NCBI GenBank assembly: GCA_023078555.1
Contig: CM041204.1
Coordinates: 4,680,430 to 4,744,429 of the forward strand
DNA from: Ulva prolifera
Lineage: Eukaryota; Chlorophyta; Ulvophyceae; Ulvales; Ulvaceae
Reading direction: 5' to 3'
Length of the DNA stretch: 64,000 bases
Shown here: positions 34,685 through 48,100 of the stretch, in pieces
Layout: the number at the start of each line of letters is the position of its first letter
Numbering within the stretch: the stretch's first letter is position 1
The notes under the pieces: model-generated
What the model saw: only the letters and a program-made list of their open reading frames with translations
Told to the model about the DNA's origin: nothing
Database searches by the model: none
Position numbers and translations under genes: made by a program

Positions 34685-35767
34685 ATGGGGAGGTCCAAAA
34701 AGGCAGCAGCTGCTCTGCTGAACACGTGGAAGTTCCAGAAAGGAGATACCGTCATGATCGCGAGAGGTCGAAATAGTGGGCGTGTAGCAAAGATCTCTGG
34801 AGTCGTGCGTGATGGCAACACTTCACCCCGCAATGGCAGGCAAGTGCCACGACATAAGAAGGAGCGATGGAGGGAGAATCCAAAAGTTTACCTGGATGGA
34901 AAAGCTAATGCGGTGGGGACTACTGAATCTCATGAAGCATGTACAAAAGGATGAAGTATGTGCTGGACACATGAATAACTCTGTGTGTCTGACACACTCC
35001 AAGATGCGTGCAGGGACGCCGAATTCTTAAAGGGAACAGGAGTGTTGATACTGACAGGCCTTTACCCATGTCAAATGTCTGTCATGTTGTCCAGCGTACT
35101 ACTGCAACGAACAAGTCGTCATACAAATGCGTACGTGTTGAATTTACAGAGCCGGAGGGCAACAATAGGAAGGTACGGCCGCCCACAGTGCTCATGCCAC
35201 ATTTCACTCAGGAGTCGCATCTGCGCTGCCATACCTGAGGTGTAAATGGTTTCAGGTTCGTGTTCCCAAGGCGAACCCTGCCCAGCAGCTTGCCCCTCAC
35301 TGGCAAAAGAAGACCAGGCTACGTGCGATTACTGCATCTCATGTGATATTTGTTCTTTTCTGTAGCGGCGGTTTCGAATCTCCCACGAGACACTATCCAA
35401 TCACCGCGTCTCCTCAACCCACTCCATAAATGCAGCCAAGGAGAGGAAATTTCCGAGTGCCAAGTTCGTGTCAGCAGACGTCGCGCACCAGCGCACCTAC
35501 TTCCCACCGGCCCATCACAACAGACCCGCCTTTGGCAAACCGCATGCAGTATCTCAGCCAAGGGCTATGTGCCACACTAGTTCGGCTGCTCATTTTTCCT
35601 CTTTTGCATCACAAGTGCAGCGGTCAAAATTCTCGACGTCATCATGTACTGTGAACACGCCGCCATTGCAAATATTGCACAGGGGCTACTGTCGAGCGGT
35701 GTGGGATGAACTGCATGATCTGTTGCAGCATTCCCCCTGCAGTGTGCAATGTTCAGAGACCGTATAG
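34685..35767 (+). CDS. mitochondrial large-subunit ribosomal protein uL24m (KOW domain)
   Basis: Exon 1 (34685 to about 34843) encodes a basic start MGRSKK and a KOW motif, WKFQKGDTVMIARGRNSGRV, as in uL24. Exon 2 (35014-35172) encodes RRILKGNRS and PLPMSNV, matching the C-terminal strand of bacterial-type uL24. Exon 3 (35256-35322) and exon 4 (35436-35767) join in phase 1 and continue with a basic stretch KERKFPSAKF. Plant mitochondrial uL24 has a similar layout, so mitochondrial location is favoured over plastid. The exon 1 donor is the weak point: phase 0 requires CAA|GTGCCA, and the usual RVIVEG-like phrase is missing, so a micro-exon may exist between exons 1 and 2. The tail after about residue 160 is unusual and may contain another intron. 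Confidence 0.72.
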
Positions 35768-36834
35768 GTGAGCTCTGCACGAGTCTTCCTTGCTCTTGGG
35801 TGCATACTTCAATCCATGCAGTACAGTGAGAGATTGACCACATGCAGGTCCCTGGCAGAGACGGAGTTGAGTACCGTCACAGGACACGAGGAAGCGAGAT
35901 GAAGACTATGCATTCGATTCAAAGCTGCAAGAAATCCTGACCATGCCTTCTCGCCAGAGATGCATGCAGTTCTGTAGCACTGGACACAGCTCGTGCACAG
36001 CGGTGATGAATTGCAAGAGATGAAGAGAATGCTAGCCTGCGCTGGTTTCGTGGGTCATCATGTGTACCTTGAGTGCAGTGAACCCCCTTCATATAGATGT
36101 ACATGCTGCTGATGCGATCGAGTTGGTGTGTTGATGATGCGAAACACCTTCAAATCACGTTTCATAGATTTGTTAGGAGTGGTCCTCACCACAAAATGCT
36201 GGCCACTGTTCTGATCAGATTTGAGAGGTAGTGGGGGATTCAATTCGCAATCAGAAATTACAACCTCTAGATCTAAAGAGGTGAGCTGTGTGTCGGTTCA
36301 CAAGTTGATCCCCTGAAATGACGGCTATGTACATGGACGTCATTTGCCATCACATCCACAGTTGTGCTGTTCATTATATATGTGTGTGTATGTCGCTGTG
36401 TCTCGTTTGCGAGGAGCTGATGTCGATGCAGCTGGGCAGAATCTGTTTGATTCCGTCAGTAGCAGGTCAATCTTGGGCGGACAATGTCCTAATGCAGAGT
36501 GTGTCGTTGTCAAAACGACTTTATCCGATATATTCTCTGCTGCTTGTGTCTTACCCCAGCAGGCTAGAGAAAACATGCACAGAGACATCTGATCACTGCA
36601 TGCACTGACATGCATGCATCGTCATATGATCTACCTATCGAGCGCAACAGCTCTGGGGCAACACATGGCAACTACCTGTAGGTCAAAGCTACTGCTAGTC
36701 CCCTTTGCCATAGAATCAGAGGCACTCACTCAACTGGTCAAAACACTGAAGGGAGGAAAATGTCCGCAAGTCTGCAGATGACAGTCAACGGAGCATCCAT
36801 CAGAGATCAAGCCATGCTTCGACCTATCTAACCA
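35768..36834. other. convergent intergenic region
   Basis: 3' untranslated sequence of uL24m (+) and ARC5 (-). Short frames only. Nothing else recognised. Confidence 0.5.
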
Positions 36835-39800
36835 TCATTTATCCGCTCCTGCCTCGTCAGTGGCAGAAGATGAGAGCGTGCCGTGGATGGCTGAGAATTT
36901 TCGTTGCAATTTCTCCCACGAAATCCGCTCCTGCTCGAGCTCTGCCCGCTTCCTGTCCAGCGACTTTTTCGCCTGCATAACTTAGACAGCACATCAAACG
37001 GCAAAGCCACAAAAAATTCATCCAAACGAACTGTTCACTCGTGCGCCAGCTCAAAAGGTCAAGCCTAACCGACGGCAAGATGTTAGGACACTAGGCGCAC
37101 CCATGGCTTCCGACAAGCCGCTGCAGCCAAAACGCTGAATGATTCTGGTGCCAGAACCTTCAGTACAGCCATGGAGGGCACAGACGCTCATACGACAACC
37201 ACCAGCACCACATCACCCGACATCCTCGCCTGGCCCATCCCGAGCACAATCCTGAAGAACCAGCCACCGGCCACCCACTCGGGAGCCCACACAAGCGCAC
37301 ATATTCCCTGCAATCACGTGTCTTGACAGCCGACAGCAGGCGCAGGCACCACATGCCGAGAGCAGATCTTCCAGGCTGCGGGTCCGTCGCCCACGCCTCT
37401 CCCACAGCACAGAGCGTACAGCATGGAGGCAGGGGCCGCACCGCCGCGACGTCAAACACCGCGTCCAGATCGGCCTCGTACGCGGCCTCGAGCTCTTCTC
37501 GCAGCCGCACGGGGAACGCGTCAATGACGGGCATGAGGAAGAAGCAGTTGAACTTCATCTCGACCGCCTGTACAAGGTAATCGCGGATGCCCGCGAAGAG
37601 CTGCCGAGCGAGCGACGCAACGATGTCCTCGCTGACGCCCCCCAGCTGTCGATTCCACAGCGTGCCGTCGAGGACGTCGGTGATGGGGTGGGTCATGATC
37701 GCGTTGGAATGCAGGCTCGAGCGCGGGTTGTGGCTGGCCGGGGCACCGCCGCGCGGCGGCCCGGCCATCACCGCCGGGGAGTTCTCGTCGCCGGTGTGCA
37801 CTACCTGCACGGCGGCAACACCCGTCCAGCGCGTGGGCGGTGGACTATATGGGTGGCTGCAAGCTAGCAGCGGCGGTGAAAGCAGTGGCGGCCATCTGGC
37901 ATGAGGAGGGTTAGAGTGCCCAAGGGCAAGCAGATCAGAATGAATCAAACCACATTCACTGTCCGAAACTGTTTCACACATCAAATTGGTCATATGGCAG
38001 ACACACTTATGGAACAAAACATGTCAAAAAGTGAATGACCTATGTGGGCTGCGAAGTAGCAGTCCTGCCGGCATGAATGCAACGATCTTCTCGAGGGGGC
38101 GCAGTATCGTAGAGACAACGGCTGCAGGAGGCAGCGGCTTTGAAGAATGCGATGGAAGCATGATAGCGTGGCAGGGCAGAGGGTCGGGGAGGCAAGGGGC
38201 GCACGTCGCCGATGATGTGCTTCAGGCCGAAGCCATTGCGCGTGTGCAAGGACCACGTGATGTAGCGGGTCGTGGATACGAGGTCCTCCTTGCACTTGCT
38301 GTGCACATCCTCCTGCGTGCGCTCCACAAAGTCCACAAACGCCGCGCCGATGCGCTTCAGGAAGAGGTCGTGGCCGGTCAGGTAGTGCCCTGCACGGTAT
38401 CAGGCGTAAGACATGCCACGGCCACAGCATCACACTCAACAGGGCGGCTTTTTCAATCAGGGAAATGCCAGTCCAGTCAACCCCTGATTTGCCTTGGCCG
38501 AAGCCTTTTACCCACACGCCATCTCAGCGTATGAGACACCGCACCAGCACGTCCATTGCAAGTACCTACGACGCTGCATCAGAACCTGTCATCACAACGC
38601 ACACAAGAGGTGGTTTACCCCTTCGGCACATGTGGTCCCGTTCATTCAGAATTGTCGATGGCATCTTCAGGATACGGCTCAGTAACTTCACATGTACTTA
38701 GATTTACTTTACAAGATTCTGGCAGTCCTAACCCACGCTATGCAGCCACTCTGGCAGCAGAGGCGCAGGGTCGTGAACAAGTGGACCTCATGAAGGACGT
38801 CTGACCCAACACAGGCATGGCCGTTTGCATGCCTTGACATGTAGAGCAAATTCCAATACATCTGGCGCGCACCGTCTTTCTGGAGGAGATACATAGAGAT
38901 GGGCAGCATGCGGCGCACGATGTGGGCGAGGCGATCGCCGAGCTGCGTGAGGTACGGCTCCAGCGTGTCTCGCGCCTTGGCCATCCCGACCACACACGCC
39001 GTGCGGATGACGTTAGCGCCGTCGTGGAAGTCGTCCACGCCACACGCGTTCATGATCTCCTCCCGCTCTATCTCTGGGCACGGCATCGTGCTCACCACCG
39101 CCCTGCACAGGTGGCCCAGCATTCGCGCTCCGCCTGATCAAAAGGCTACAGCGATGGGGTGGGACTGATCGGGGGGCAGAGTCAGGCTTGGAGTGCGAGA
39201 GGATGCGCGTGCTGTGACGGTTCCGTTTTGGAGCAGTCTAATGAGGGGGGGGGAGGGGGGGGGGGGGGGGCTTGATCGCGATTGTGCAAGTCTGTGCGGT
39301 CCAATTCTGGGCAGACTGACACGTGAGCAAAAGTGGGTCGGCAACTGTGGCATGTCAATATCGATTGAAGCATGAGAAGAGCTGTACAGATGATGTAGAC
39401 TGCTCCGCACCTCTTCAATATAAACATTCGCCTTAGAGCATGCATTGAAACAAAACATGAACGCTCTCAAGTAATGGCTATGTAAGTTGCGCATGTCTCA
39501 GGGATCCCTCAATGCCTCCAGCACATAAGAGGGGCACACCGGAATTCGGCCATCGCCCGGTTGTACTGCGCCCCGCCATACAGCCGCAGACTGGCGTTCG
39601 GCAGGTCCGGCGGCGGTGCCCCGAGGGCGCCAGTTGTGGCGGCGGCGAAGCTGCCGCCCTTAGCGTGCTCGTCCTGCAGGCTCTCACCAAAGCGCGCCGC
39701 CGGTGCGGTCACAGTGCCACGAAGAATCAGCGACAGCCTCGCCAGGAATTGCTCCACGAACGACCGCCCCTTCTCCTGCAGCCAGCAAGCTCCCGTTGCT

Positions 39801-42725
39801 GCAGGCCTGCCGGGTCAAACTGGCGCGGGAATGCACAGCTGCAACTGCCCGGGACGTCTGCTGTCTTGAGCTTGAGTGAGATCAATCGCACATTATGGCA
39901 CGGTTACCGGGCATGGCTGTGGCCGCCACAGGTACAACCCAGCCATCTTCTTGCCGCTGTGTGCGAGGGCACCACTGCAGACGCACACCCCCAGCAACAC
40001 TCCAGGCCGTGCCATGCATGAGCGCGATTAGGGTATGGAACACTCCCGGCAAGGCTTGGGGAACGACAGCTGTACTGGAAGTTGCCTCCTGACAATGGAC
40101 AACATGCCACGCAGCAGCCGATCCTAGGCTGTAGGCTGCCTGCTGCAAGCGGGCCAAGCCAGGCGGCAATGCAGGGTCGCACCCTCAGATTGGATCGATT
40201 CAGGTCATGTGCCTCGGCGATCACCTGCTTCAGCTGCTGATCCTGCACACACACATACAGCCTGGTGAGCTCCACCACCATGATGCAATCTGACCACAGC
40301 AGCCCACAAAACTTGAATCACTGCAACAGAGGCAACCACTGCACGGCAACGAGTCACATGAACACAGCTACAGAGACGTGTCCCACGTATCCACCCAGCA
40401 CAACACCACACGTGCGCAGCCGCTTGGCTGCATGTCTTCACAAGCATACAACACATGAACCAAGGCTGCTGTGTAGCTCAGGATTGTGAGGAGACGCCGA
40501 ACCGTGGCGCGGAACTCCTTGTCCACCAGTGCCAGGATCGTCGGCACGTTCTCGAGGTAGCGCTGCCGCAGAAGGTCCTCAAGGAAGGACCGCAGGCGGC
40601 TGATGCCGCACCGCGCGCCCTCCAAGCCATCTAGGCCGCGCTGCAGCTTCGCCGCCACGAGGTCACCGTCTTGCGCCTCTTGCCGCGCCACCGCCGCCCG
40701 GAAGTCGTCGTTGCTGCAGCACAGCACGCTGGGTTTCTGCTTATCCGCCACTCTCTACCTGAGCTCCACTCCCCCCTCCAACCAGCCGATGCCATGCAGG
40801 CCAATCACACATCCGGATTCACTCTGCTCTACACATGCTGTGATAATGCGGCAACACACGAAAACATCCTCACCTGAGGAAAAGCCACAAGTTTTGCATG
40901 GTGTGACTACCAGGCACAACGCGTGACTCTGACACATCAGCATGCAGCACAAACAAGCAGCCAGATGCAGCGTGCACAGCGCCAAAGACATTGTAAGGAA
41001 GCAGGCACCGTTGCTGTGACTTGCAGCCCGGCACGGACATGGCGAGAGGAGGACAAGGGAGGCGGGAGGCAGACCTCCGGAACACCGAGTCCTTGGCACC
41101 GCCGACACGGCCAGAGGGCACAGAGGTGAAGAACGGCGAGCCGCCAAGCATCTGCGCCCCGCCTAGCTGCGACGCCGAGGGGTGCAGGAACGCGTCCGCG
41201 TCTGCCGCAGTCGCAAACTGCGGGATGCGGGTGTCGAACTTGGTGGACACCACGACCGTGCGTGACAGCGTCGGGTCCACCTGCACCCACCCGTGACTTA
41301 CACGCTGCGCAGCGGTGTGGACGGCTGGGGCAGAGCCTGCAGTTGCAAGAGGGGGCGGAGTCGGGAGGGCAGGGGCGCACGGACATGACCAGCCTACGTG
41401 TCGTGGCATTGGTCCAATCGCTGCTATCCTCGAGGCACAGAATGATGTACTCAGGGCGAGCCATCTTGGCTTTGACCATCGCCTCCACCTGCTGTGATGC
41501 CTGGGCTAGGCCGCCCTTCTCGTTGCGCTTGCCACCTGGTGCTGCTGAGATAAGGCCTGCATGGCAGCGCTGCGAGTGATAGTGCTGATTGTCAGACCGG
41601 AAAGCTGCACCCAGCACCTCAACCAACTACTGATGCTGTGACGACTGCATCAAGTGTCATTGATGCTGACACGTCATAGGCGATGGTATGGATCTGCTGC
41701 TACGTAGGTTCAGAAGACATGGCATCGCTCCGAGCATGACTGGTGACGCATGTGTCGCTAGCATACACACTACGAGTGGAGTGTATCAGAACTTCCTGAA
41801 ACAGACGAGAATCATACCTGGTGTGTCCACGATTGTGAGGTTGGGGCAGTATTTGTAATGAATTTTCACTGTTATGTCTTTGTTCTGGAAGCGTGATTCA
41901 GCATTGAGGCGCTGGTTCTCATGCTCAATGTACTCCCGCAGCTCCTCAAGAGACATCTCCTGGTCCTCGCCACTATCATTGACAAGGAAGCAATGTGGCT
42001 GCGTGCATGCGCCATTGTACTTCATGTGTAGAGCGATAGGCCTGCGTGTCTTGGTGCCTCCTCCGACATGGTTGAACTGGAAGCCCATCAGGGCCTCGAC
42101 CAGAGCTGCAGCACATTCGAGTTGTTAATGTCACAGTGTGTCAGTTAGTTGTCGCGGTGTTAACCTCTTCTCAGGCCCCAGTAGCAGCCACCGCGTTTCA
42201 TTCTGCAGACAGATTCGCTTGTTGACAGTGCAACTTTGGCCCCGGAAACTACTAAGGAAGCTGTGACAGCACACGCGGCAACTAACAGCTTGACATATAG
42301 CTAGCGTGGACAATTCTGTTTGCGATCGAATTTCGCACACCTGATTTACCATCCGTTTGGTGACCAACAACCAAGACTGATGGCGCATCGAAAGGCTTTT
42401 TGAACGTCTTCGCGAGGGCGTGTAGTTCGTTGTATGCTTCATAAAGCTTTTCATGGCTCCAGCCATCAGATGACAGCGATTCCGACATCGGTTGCTGCTT
42501 GCCCGACGCGCCAAAACCATGCACATTTCTCGGCTTCGACACTTTGGCAGCAGGGGGCTGCGAGCGCGCCGGGGAAGCGGCGTCTTTGAGGCCGAAGCTA
42601 GACTTTCCAGTTGCGTGGACTCCCCCTGGTGCGCTGTTATCCGGTGTATGATGCTGCAAGCTGTTGTCCAGCCCGGACAACACTCGACCTGTTCCGTGCC
42701 TTCGCAGTGCGTTACTGTGGTCCAT
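36835..42725 (-). CDS. ARC5: plastid-division dynamin ARC5/DRP5B
   Basis: Eleven exons close without a frameshift: 42341-42725, 41818-42105, 41381-41556, 41075-41280, 40503-40713, 40183-40242, 39538-39775, 38873-39133, 38205-38389, 37442-37804 and 36835-36972, giving 836 residues. ARC5 is the cytosolic dynamin GTPase that constricts dividing chloroplasts (and peroxisomes) from outside. Exons 1-2 hold the P-loop GHQTDGKSA and the ARC5-specific FNHVGGGTKTRRPI; exon 2 ends at switch 2, VDTPG. Exon 3 has CLEDSSDW and exon 4 STKFDTRIP (G4). The middle domain and the REEIMNACGV, RLYGGAQYNRAMAEF and LLQKDG segments follow plant ARC5 in order. The final exon is a Lys/Glu-rich coiled coil resembling the GTPase effector end. 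The start ATG at 42725 has a good context; another in-frame ATG at 42779 is possible. The 60-bp exon 6 is supported by phase and similarity. Confidence 0.95.
38627..38715 (+). repeat. dispersed repeat copy inside an ARC5 intron
   Basis: Runs from CATGTGGTCCCGTTCA through ATACGGCTCAGTAA to TTAGATTTACTTTACA. It is similar to copies at 52.7 and 54.8 kb and falls in the intron between ARC5 exons 8 and 9. Confidence 0.75.
39245..39270 (+). repeat. poly-G tract in ARC5 intron
   Basis: Twenty-six bases that are all G except one A, in the ARC5 intron between exons 7 and 8. Potential G-quadruplex on the plus strand and a likely site of length polymorphism. Confidence 0.9.
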
Positions 42726-43529
42726 GGAACAGCGTTTCGCTATCCCAGCAATAACAGAGACACCGAGAAGAGTGAGCAATGCTGCTGTCTCACTGTCCTG
42801 TGGAGTTGGAGTTGCCTGCAGCGTCGTTCACACAGGTCACTGCCATGCACTGAATCACCAACGTCAAGGCACTTGCGCACTACACAGAGACTTGGCAAAG
42901 AAGGATGTGGATGCTCGAGGCTTCACATCTTGATTCTGTACATACGTCCCTCATGGCATGCTCTGTCAGTATGTTCGCGGGAACTGAAAACAAGACGATC
43001 CTGCCACGTGGATACTGTGGCTATAAGTGTTGACGACTCGTTCGCTGTGAATGGGTGTTAGGTCACTCCAGGGCACAGGGACACTGCACTGTGGGCCGGA
43101 CCTGAGGGACGGGATACGATCGCAGCTCACTTGGATGATCAAGATCTGGGACAGCCTTTTGGTGATCTGGCATCGCCGCGGACCGACTGCATGCACGTTT
43201 TGGAACAACACGACGACCACGGTTGCCTGTACGCTACTCCGAAGAAGTCTGGCCCGATCATCATATCGCAGTTCATGTATGCTGCGCGAGATGGAATACT
43301 GTGAAGATCCGGCTCGTTCCCATTGCTATGGTGCCCAGCCCTTGACTTGGGCGTTTGTGACAGCGGAATAGGCATTCGCAGTTCCCCTATTCTTTTAAGT
43401 AGCAGCTGATGGGTGGTACCAGACAGTTTGGTTGTGCAATCCGAGGCGAGATGAGTGTCGGTTTGGTTTGCGGTGGCGTTTGTGCTACTGCGACGTACCG
43501 CGGCAGTGCTCAAATAGATCCCGATTACT

Positions 43530-44246
43530 GATGATACAGCTGGTCTAGCTTGTCGACTCGTGGCAATCAGGCGAGAGCAAAATCATTTATACCCACATTA
43601 CTTTGCTGTATGAGCCAGCCTGAAAACCTTTTGTGTATGTCACAGCAGCATCATGACATTCCAACGTGTGGTCTCTCTTCGCCACATTCCCGCGTTTGTT
43701 TGGAAGGCGCCTTACCCTTCAAAAATGTAGCTTTGTGTGCGGCGAGATTACGTCCACGTACCGTGCAGACAGTGCTTGAGCTTCAGCAATCTTTGTTTCC
43801 TTGCACTTGGACTTTCCATGTGAAGGTGATGCAAGCTTCCATGTATTATCCCACCCGATCTCCATTGAGCTGGTGACAGGTTTGCCATGCCTCTCTTGGG
43901 GCGAAGCCGCCAGTCGTGCATGTTTGAACCTTCACAAGCAGTGCAATTGTCCAGTAGCGCAACTACATCGGCTTGGCTCATACCCCCAGCAGTCAGGGTC
44001 ATCTCACCGTTGCTGGTCCCAGTCTCTGAAGCTTTGAGTGCTCCAACCTTTCGATGTGGTGTGCCTCGACAATTCGTTGTACCGCGTTTCGGCAAGATTA
44101 GCGGAGTAAGATATCAAACTACAGTCAGGTAGCTGGCACGTTGCTGCAGGTTTTTTTGCAGCCAGCACACCGGAGAGAGGGTCGTAACGCAGGCCTAAAT
44201 CAATGGTCCCGTCTTCACATTTCCGGAACGTCACACAACGTGCCAT
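43530..44246 (-). CDS. small unidentified gene
   Basis: An ATG at 44246 opens MARCVTFRK and continues to LRYDPLSG at a GTGTGC donor near 44170. Further along, a second exon-like stretch (about 43762-43913) in a frame with motifs EIGWDNTWK and KETKIAEAQALSAR ends at the strong donor CACG|GTACGT. A possible next acceptor, TTTTCAG, lies near 43625. I could not join the first two in phase, so an intermediate exon is missing. The product would be small, Lys/Ser-rich and partly helical. No family recognised. Confidence 0.35.
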
Positions 44247-45135
44247 GTCTATCTATTAGACACCGGCACAGCCCCAATCAAAAAGAGATTAGCCGTGGCT
44301 TTTGTGGGACCGGGCCGCTGAACGCTGGACGTTGAGGTTGGGAATGGATGAACATTTATCGCATGCTTAGGCGTACACTGATCTGAAACAATGCCAACGT
44401 GGTGTGCAGCGCTGAGCGGACCAGCCGGGCAGTGCAGCGTATCTTGAGATATATTGCCAAAGCATTCCTTCGCCATGCATCCGTAGTCATGGGAACCGTG
44501 GCGGTGGTGGAGCGCGTTACCTCATTCGAATTCTTTGCATTACAATCTGTGCAACTGGCGTTGTCTTGAGCTGACCACTACCTATTGCGAATCGCGAAGT
44601 AGGGCTCCATCTGGATTTGTTAGCGCCCACACTGACGTCGAGCGCATAACTTCTCTAGGCAGATGTTCAGCCATCTTGCCGAACACCAATCGATTGTACG
44701 GTCAACTTTCCTGTTCTATAGATTGTGGATCACAGGTAATTCAGTGCTGTCGGTTGTGCACGCTTTTTCTGTGGTATGGAGGTGACACAGTGATGAAATT
44801 CAGACTGTACCATAGCTATCGCTTGTAGGTTGCTTTGCGTTCCGCCTGCTTTCCCTTGGCTGTTCCACACGCTTCCAGTATCTAGAAGCTCCAGATCCGA
44901 TCTCTGACCATCCTCCAAACACAACCGTTGTTCTCTGCCGGTCTCGCAGGCATGCTGCATGCTTCAGCCTGGTGTGACCACATGCATCTATGTCGCATTT
45001 CCCTATGCACGCAGCTGCGCGATGCCTGGAGAGCTACATCCTCATTTGGTATGTAGAAGGATCTGTAAAATGTGTGCACTGTGGTCACGTTGGCTATCGA
45101 GCTGCATTGCCTGGCTCCGGCTTTCTTTCGCAAAA
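44247..45135. other. intergenic, nothing recognised
   Basis: Divergent space between a possible minus-strand gene and a possible plus-strand gene. No exon chain, repeat or RNA gene seen. Confidence 0.35.
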
Positions 45136-48100
45136 ATGTTGTCTGAAGCTCGCCTCAGGATGCCTAATTACCCGTTCAAGCCTCTGATCCCAGGTGTGCA
45201 CGCCATACAATCTTGCTTCAAGTCGGCCGACATTTTCGTTCTTTGAATCAGTAGCATTGCATGCCCATCGTACATGTCACACCACGCACGACTTGGAGCA
45301 GTTATTGAAGCACAAGCTGCACCGCCGCTTGCCCTTTTCAAAACAGGAGTCTGACACAAATCAGCTGTCTTGGCGATGCTCTGATCAATGTCTGTGTTGC
45401 ACTGATCCGGGCCAATGAGTAGCGAACTCGCGCAGGCAGAGGTGTTCAGCAACTTTGGGCTGCACACACTCATCACTGTATGCATAAGCGGTATGCTGTA
45501 ACGTACAGTGATCATCCAGCTGGAAGCGTTTCGATGTCAAGACAACCTGGTTGACCTGTTCAAGGCAGATCTGGCTTTGTTCATGCGCCAGTACGGCATG
45601 AAGCCAGCCTGGTCCGATGCTGAGGCAGCAGATGTGGTGGGGACAGCATGCAGAGTGGCTCTCTACCAACCTGCTGAACGGCTCAGTTCAGCCGAGGTCA
45701 TCAGGTGCTTGTGTCACAGTGTGCCCAGTCCAGGTGCCGTTCTCCTTGCATGGCGGCGTTGAAGGCGTAAGACACATGAGCCACCCAGCTGCACTTTGAT
45801 CGAGTGACTATGTGCGCATATCCGCGCACGGGGCGATCCCAATCGGAGCTTCTATGTCAGGTTTTCTTGTTTGAGGAAGAGTTCGTTTCTTGTTTGAGAA
45901 ACAACTTGCGATCGTCTTGCTTCGATGCAGCATACCCCGTGTTTGATCTTGTGCTGCTCGGCTGTACATCAGCAACGGTGTTGCAATTGCAAGGGCACAC
46001 TTGCTCTGCATTGATCACCGCCAGCTTCAGTCAGGTCACTCCACTGCAGAACTTATATTGACCTTGCGGTTTTTGCATCTCTGTCTTTGGATCAGCTGTG
46101 CTGAGTACAGCTGCAGCTGATCATTATTGGCAGAGCGGATGCCTATGCATCCATGCTTTGTCGCATCAGAGCTTGGGCCCTTACCAATACAGGTGCAGGT
46201 ACCCCAGCCATTGTCTGCTTTGTCCTGCACTATGACCCAACAGACGGCGATAGTCCGGAAGGCTCTCAGTCCAAAACAAGCGAAGCGGATTACAAGAAGC
46301 TCAAGGAGCATATTTGTGCGAGGCAGACGTTGGACTATTTCTTCAACGCATGCACAGGGAAAGCTTTGCCGGTATGTACTGCATTTCTTCGTGTTATCGC
46401 GTCCTTGGCCAGGTACATGCATGCACTATACCATGAAATCTGAGCTGCAGACCATATTAAGCTGCGTGAGTTCCTGACATTGCCCCAGTGCTATAGCACG
46501 ACGAACATGTGCCCATCATGTTGGCGTGAGCTGACGTAATCAAGGCATGCCCAGTACAGCCAACTGCAAAGATCTGACATCATGTGTGTGATTGCAGCAC
46601 CCCATAAACGCTGCCACAATGAAAGTGTTTCTGACACATTGTCAGAGGGCTCGTGATGATTCAAATTCGCAGATGTCAGATGCAACTAGTACAAATGGCG
46701 CTCCACTCCTCCAAGCAGGCGATGTCAACACAGGGCGCTAGACTGATATTCGGAGCTGCATGAGCATGACCAGCAAGTCCCCTCAGCATGTCAGCACGTA
46801 CTCATATGCTTGTAGCCCAGTGTGTGGCCCATATGCTGTTGTCAGGGTCATGCAGACATGAACAGACAGTGCATGTGAAAGACTGATCGGTGCTTACCAT
46901 CAAGTCCATTACTCCGTTCGGGCAGCCATCGGAAGTCTTGTGGGTGGCTAGATCTCCTCCCAGCTATCAAACAGCTTACACAGCTCTCTGAGAAACAGGG
47001 CGCCCCATGCAGCGTTCCTACAAAAAGCGAGGTGAGAGGTTTCTGCATGGTGGCACAGCATCTCAACATTTTGCGACCGAGGTCGTGTTAAGATGTGTAT
47101 TTTCCGCACAATTTGTTGAACAAGTATGGCTGTGTAGGTAGTGCTCTTCAGCAGCTGCACGTCCGCTTAACTGTCCACAGTTTTAGCAATCGTACGCTGC
47201 ACTGCGTTTTGCACCCCAGGCTGAGATGAAGGAATCCTCCGTGACCCATATCTTATTTGCGTGAGAGTTGCTGGACACAGTCCATCACATAGAGTTCAGG
47301 CAGTATGTGTGTCGAGTTTGAGTAGAACTCGCTCAATCTGCTGGGGTACTGTAGGCAGGCCATTTACGCGTGCAGGCAACAGGATCAGTCTAAAGTCATC
47401 GCATGACACATTTGAGACAGCTGATCGATGCAGCTTGCTGTCAATTTAATCATTGCATCGACAAACCGGTGTGTGTTGCCGCACTTGTACAATGTCTGTA
47501 AAGAACATTCCCAGGTGGATCGCATTGTTGATCATGGATGATGTTCTTTGTATAGCAGGGTCTGAAATGTAGAAGACAATAGTAGAGGGAAATGATAGCT
47601 AACTGCAGATTGGTCTCTTCATAGGCCAGTTTGGCCATCAGCATTTGCTTCCGGCCAGCTGCCAAAACTTTTGGCAAAATTGCCACCCTGCATGCTAGTT
47701 GATTTTGATGGACCCGCCTTAGCTTGTGAAAGTCACTGGAGCTTAGCGTGAATCCTGAGCCAATTCGATTGAACAATCATAAAAATCGGTGCGCAAGGAC
47801 CGACGCTGGTGCCTCCACGTCGATCTGACAGGGATCGTTGCTGCTCCTCGGAGCCTTGCACATAAGCTCTTGACCATGCCCAAGCAACATGAACAGGTAA
47901 AAGTAGGCCTGTGCATCTCAGTGCTCGAGCACTCGACAACTTTGCTGTTTCCCAGGCTGATGTGCAGAGTCCGTGGTGAGACCATCCCACTGTATTGCAG
48001 CAGCACGATGGCAGCCCTGCCACTACAACATGTACTGAAATCCGACAGCATGAGCTTGCTGTCAGAACGGTTCCTGTACATGGAAATACAGCAACGCCTT

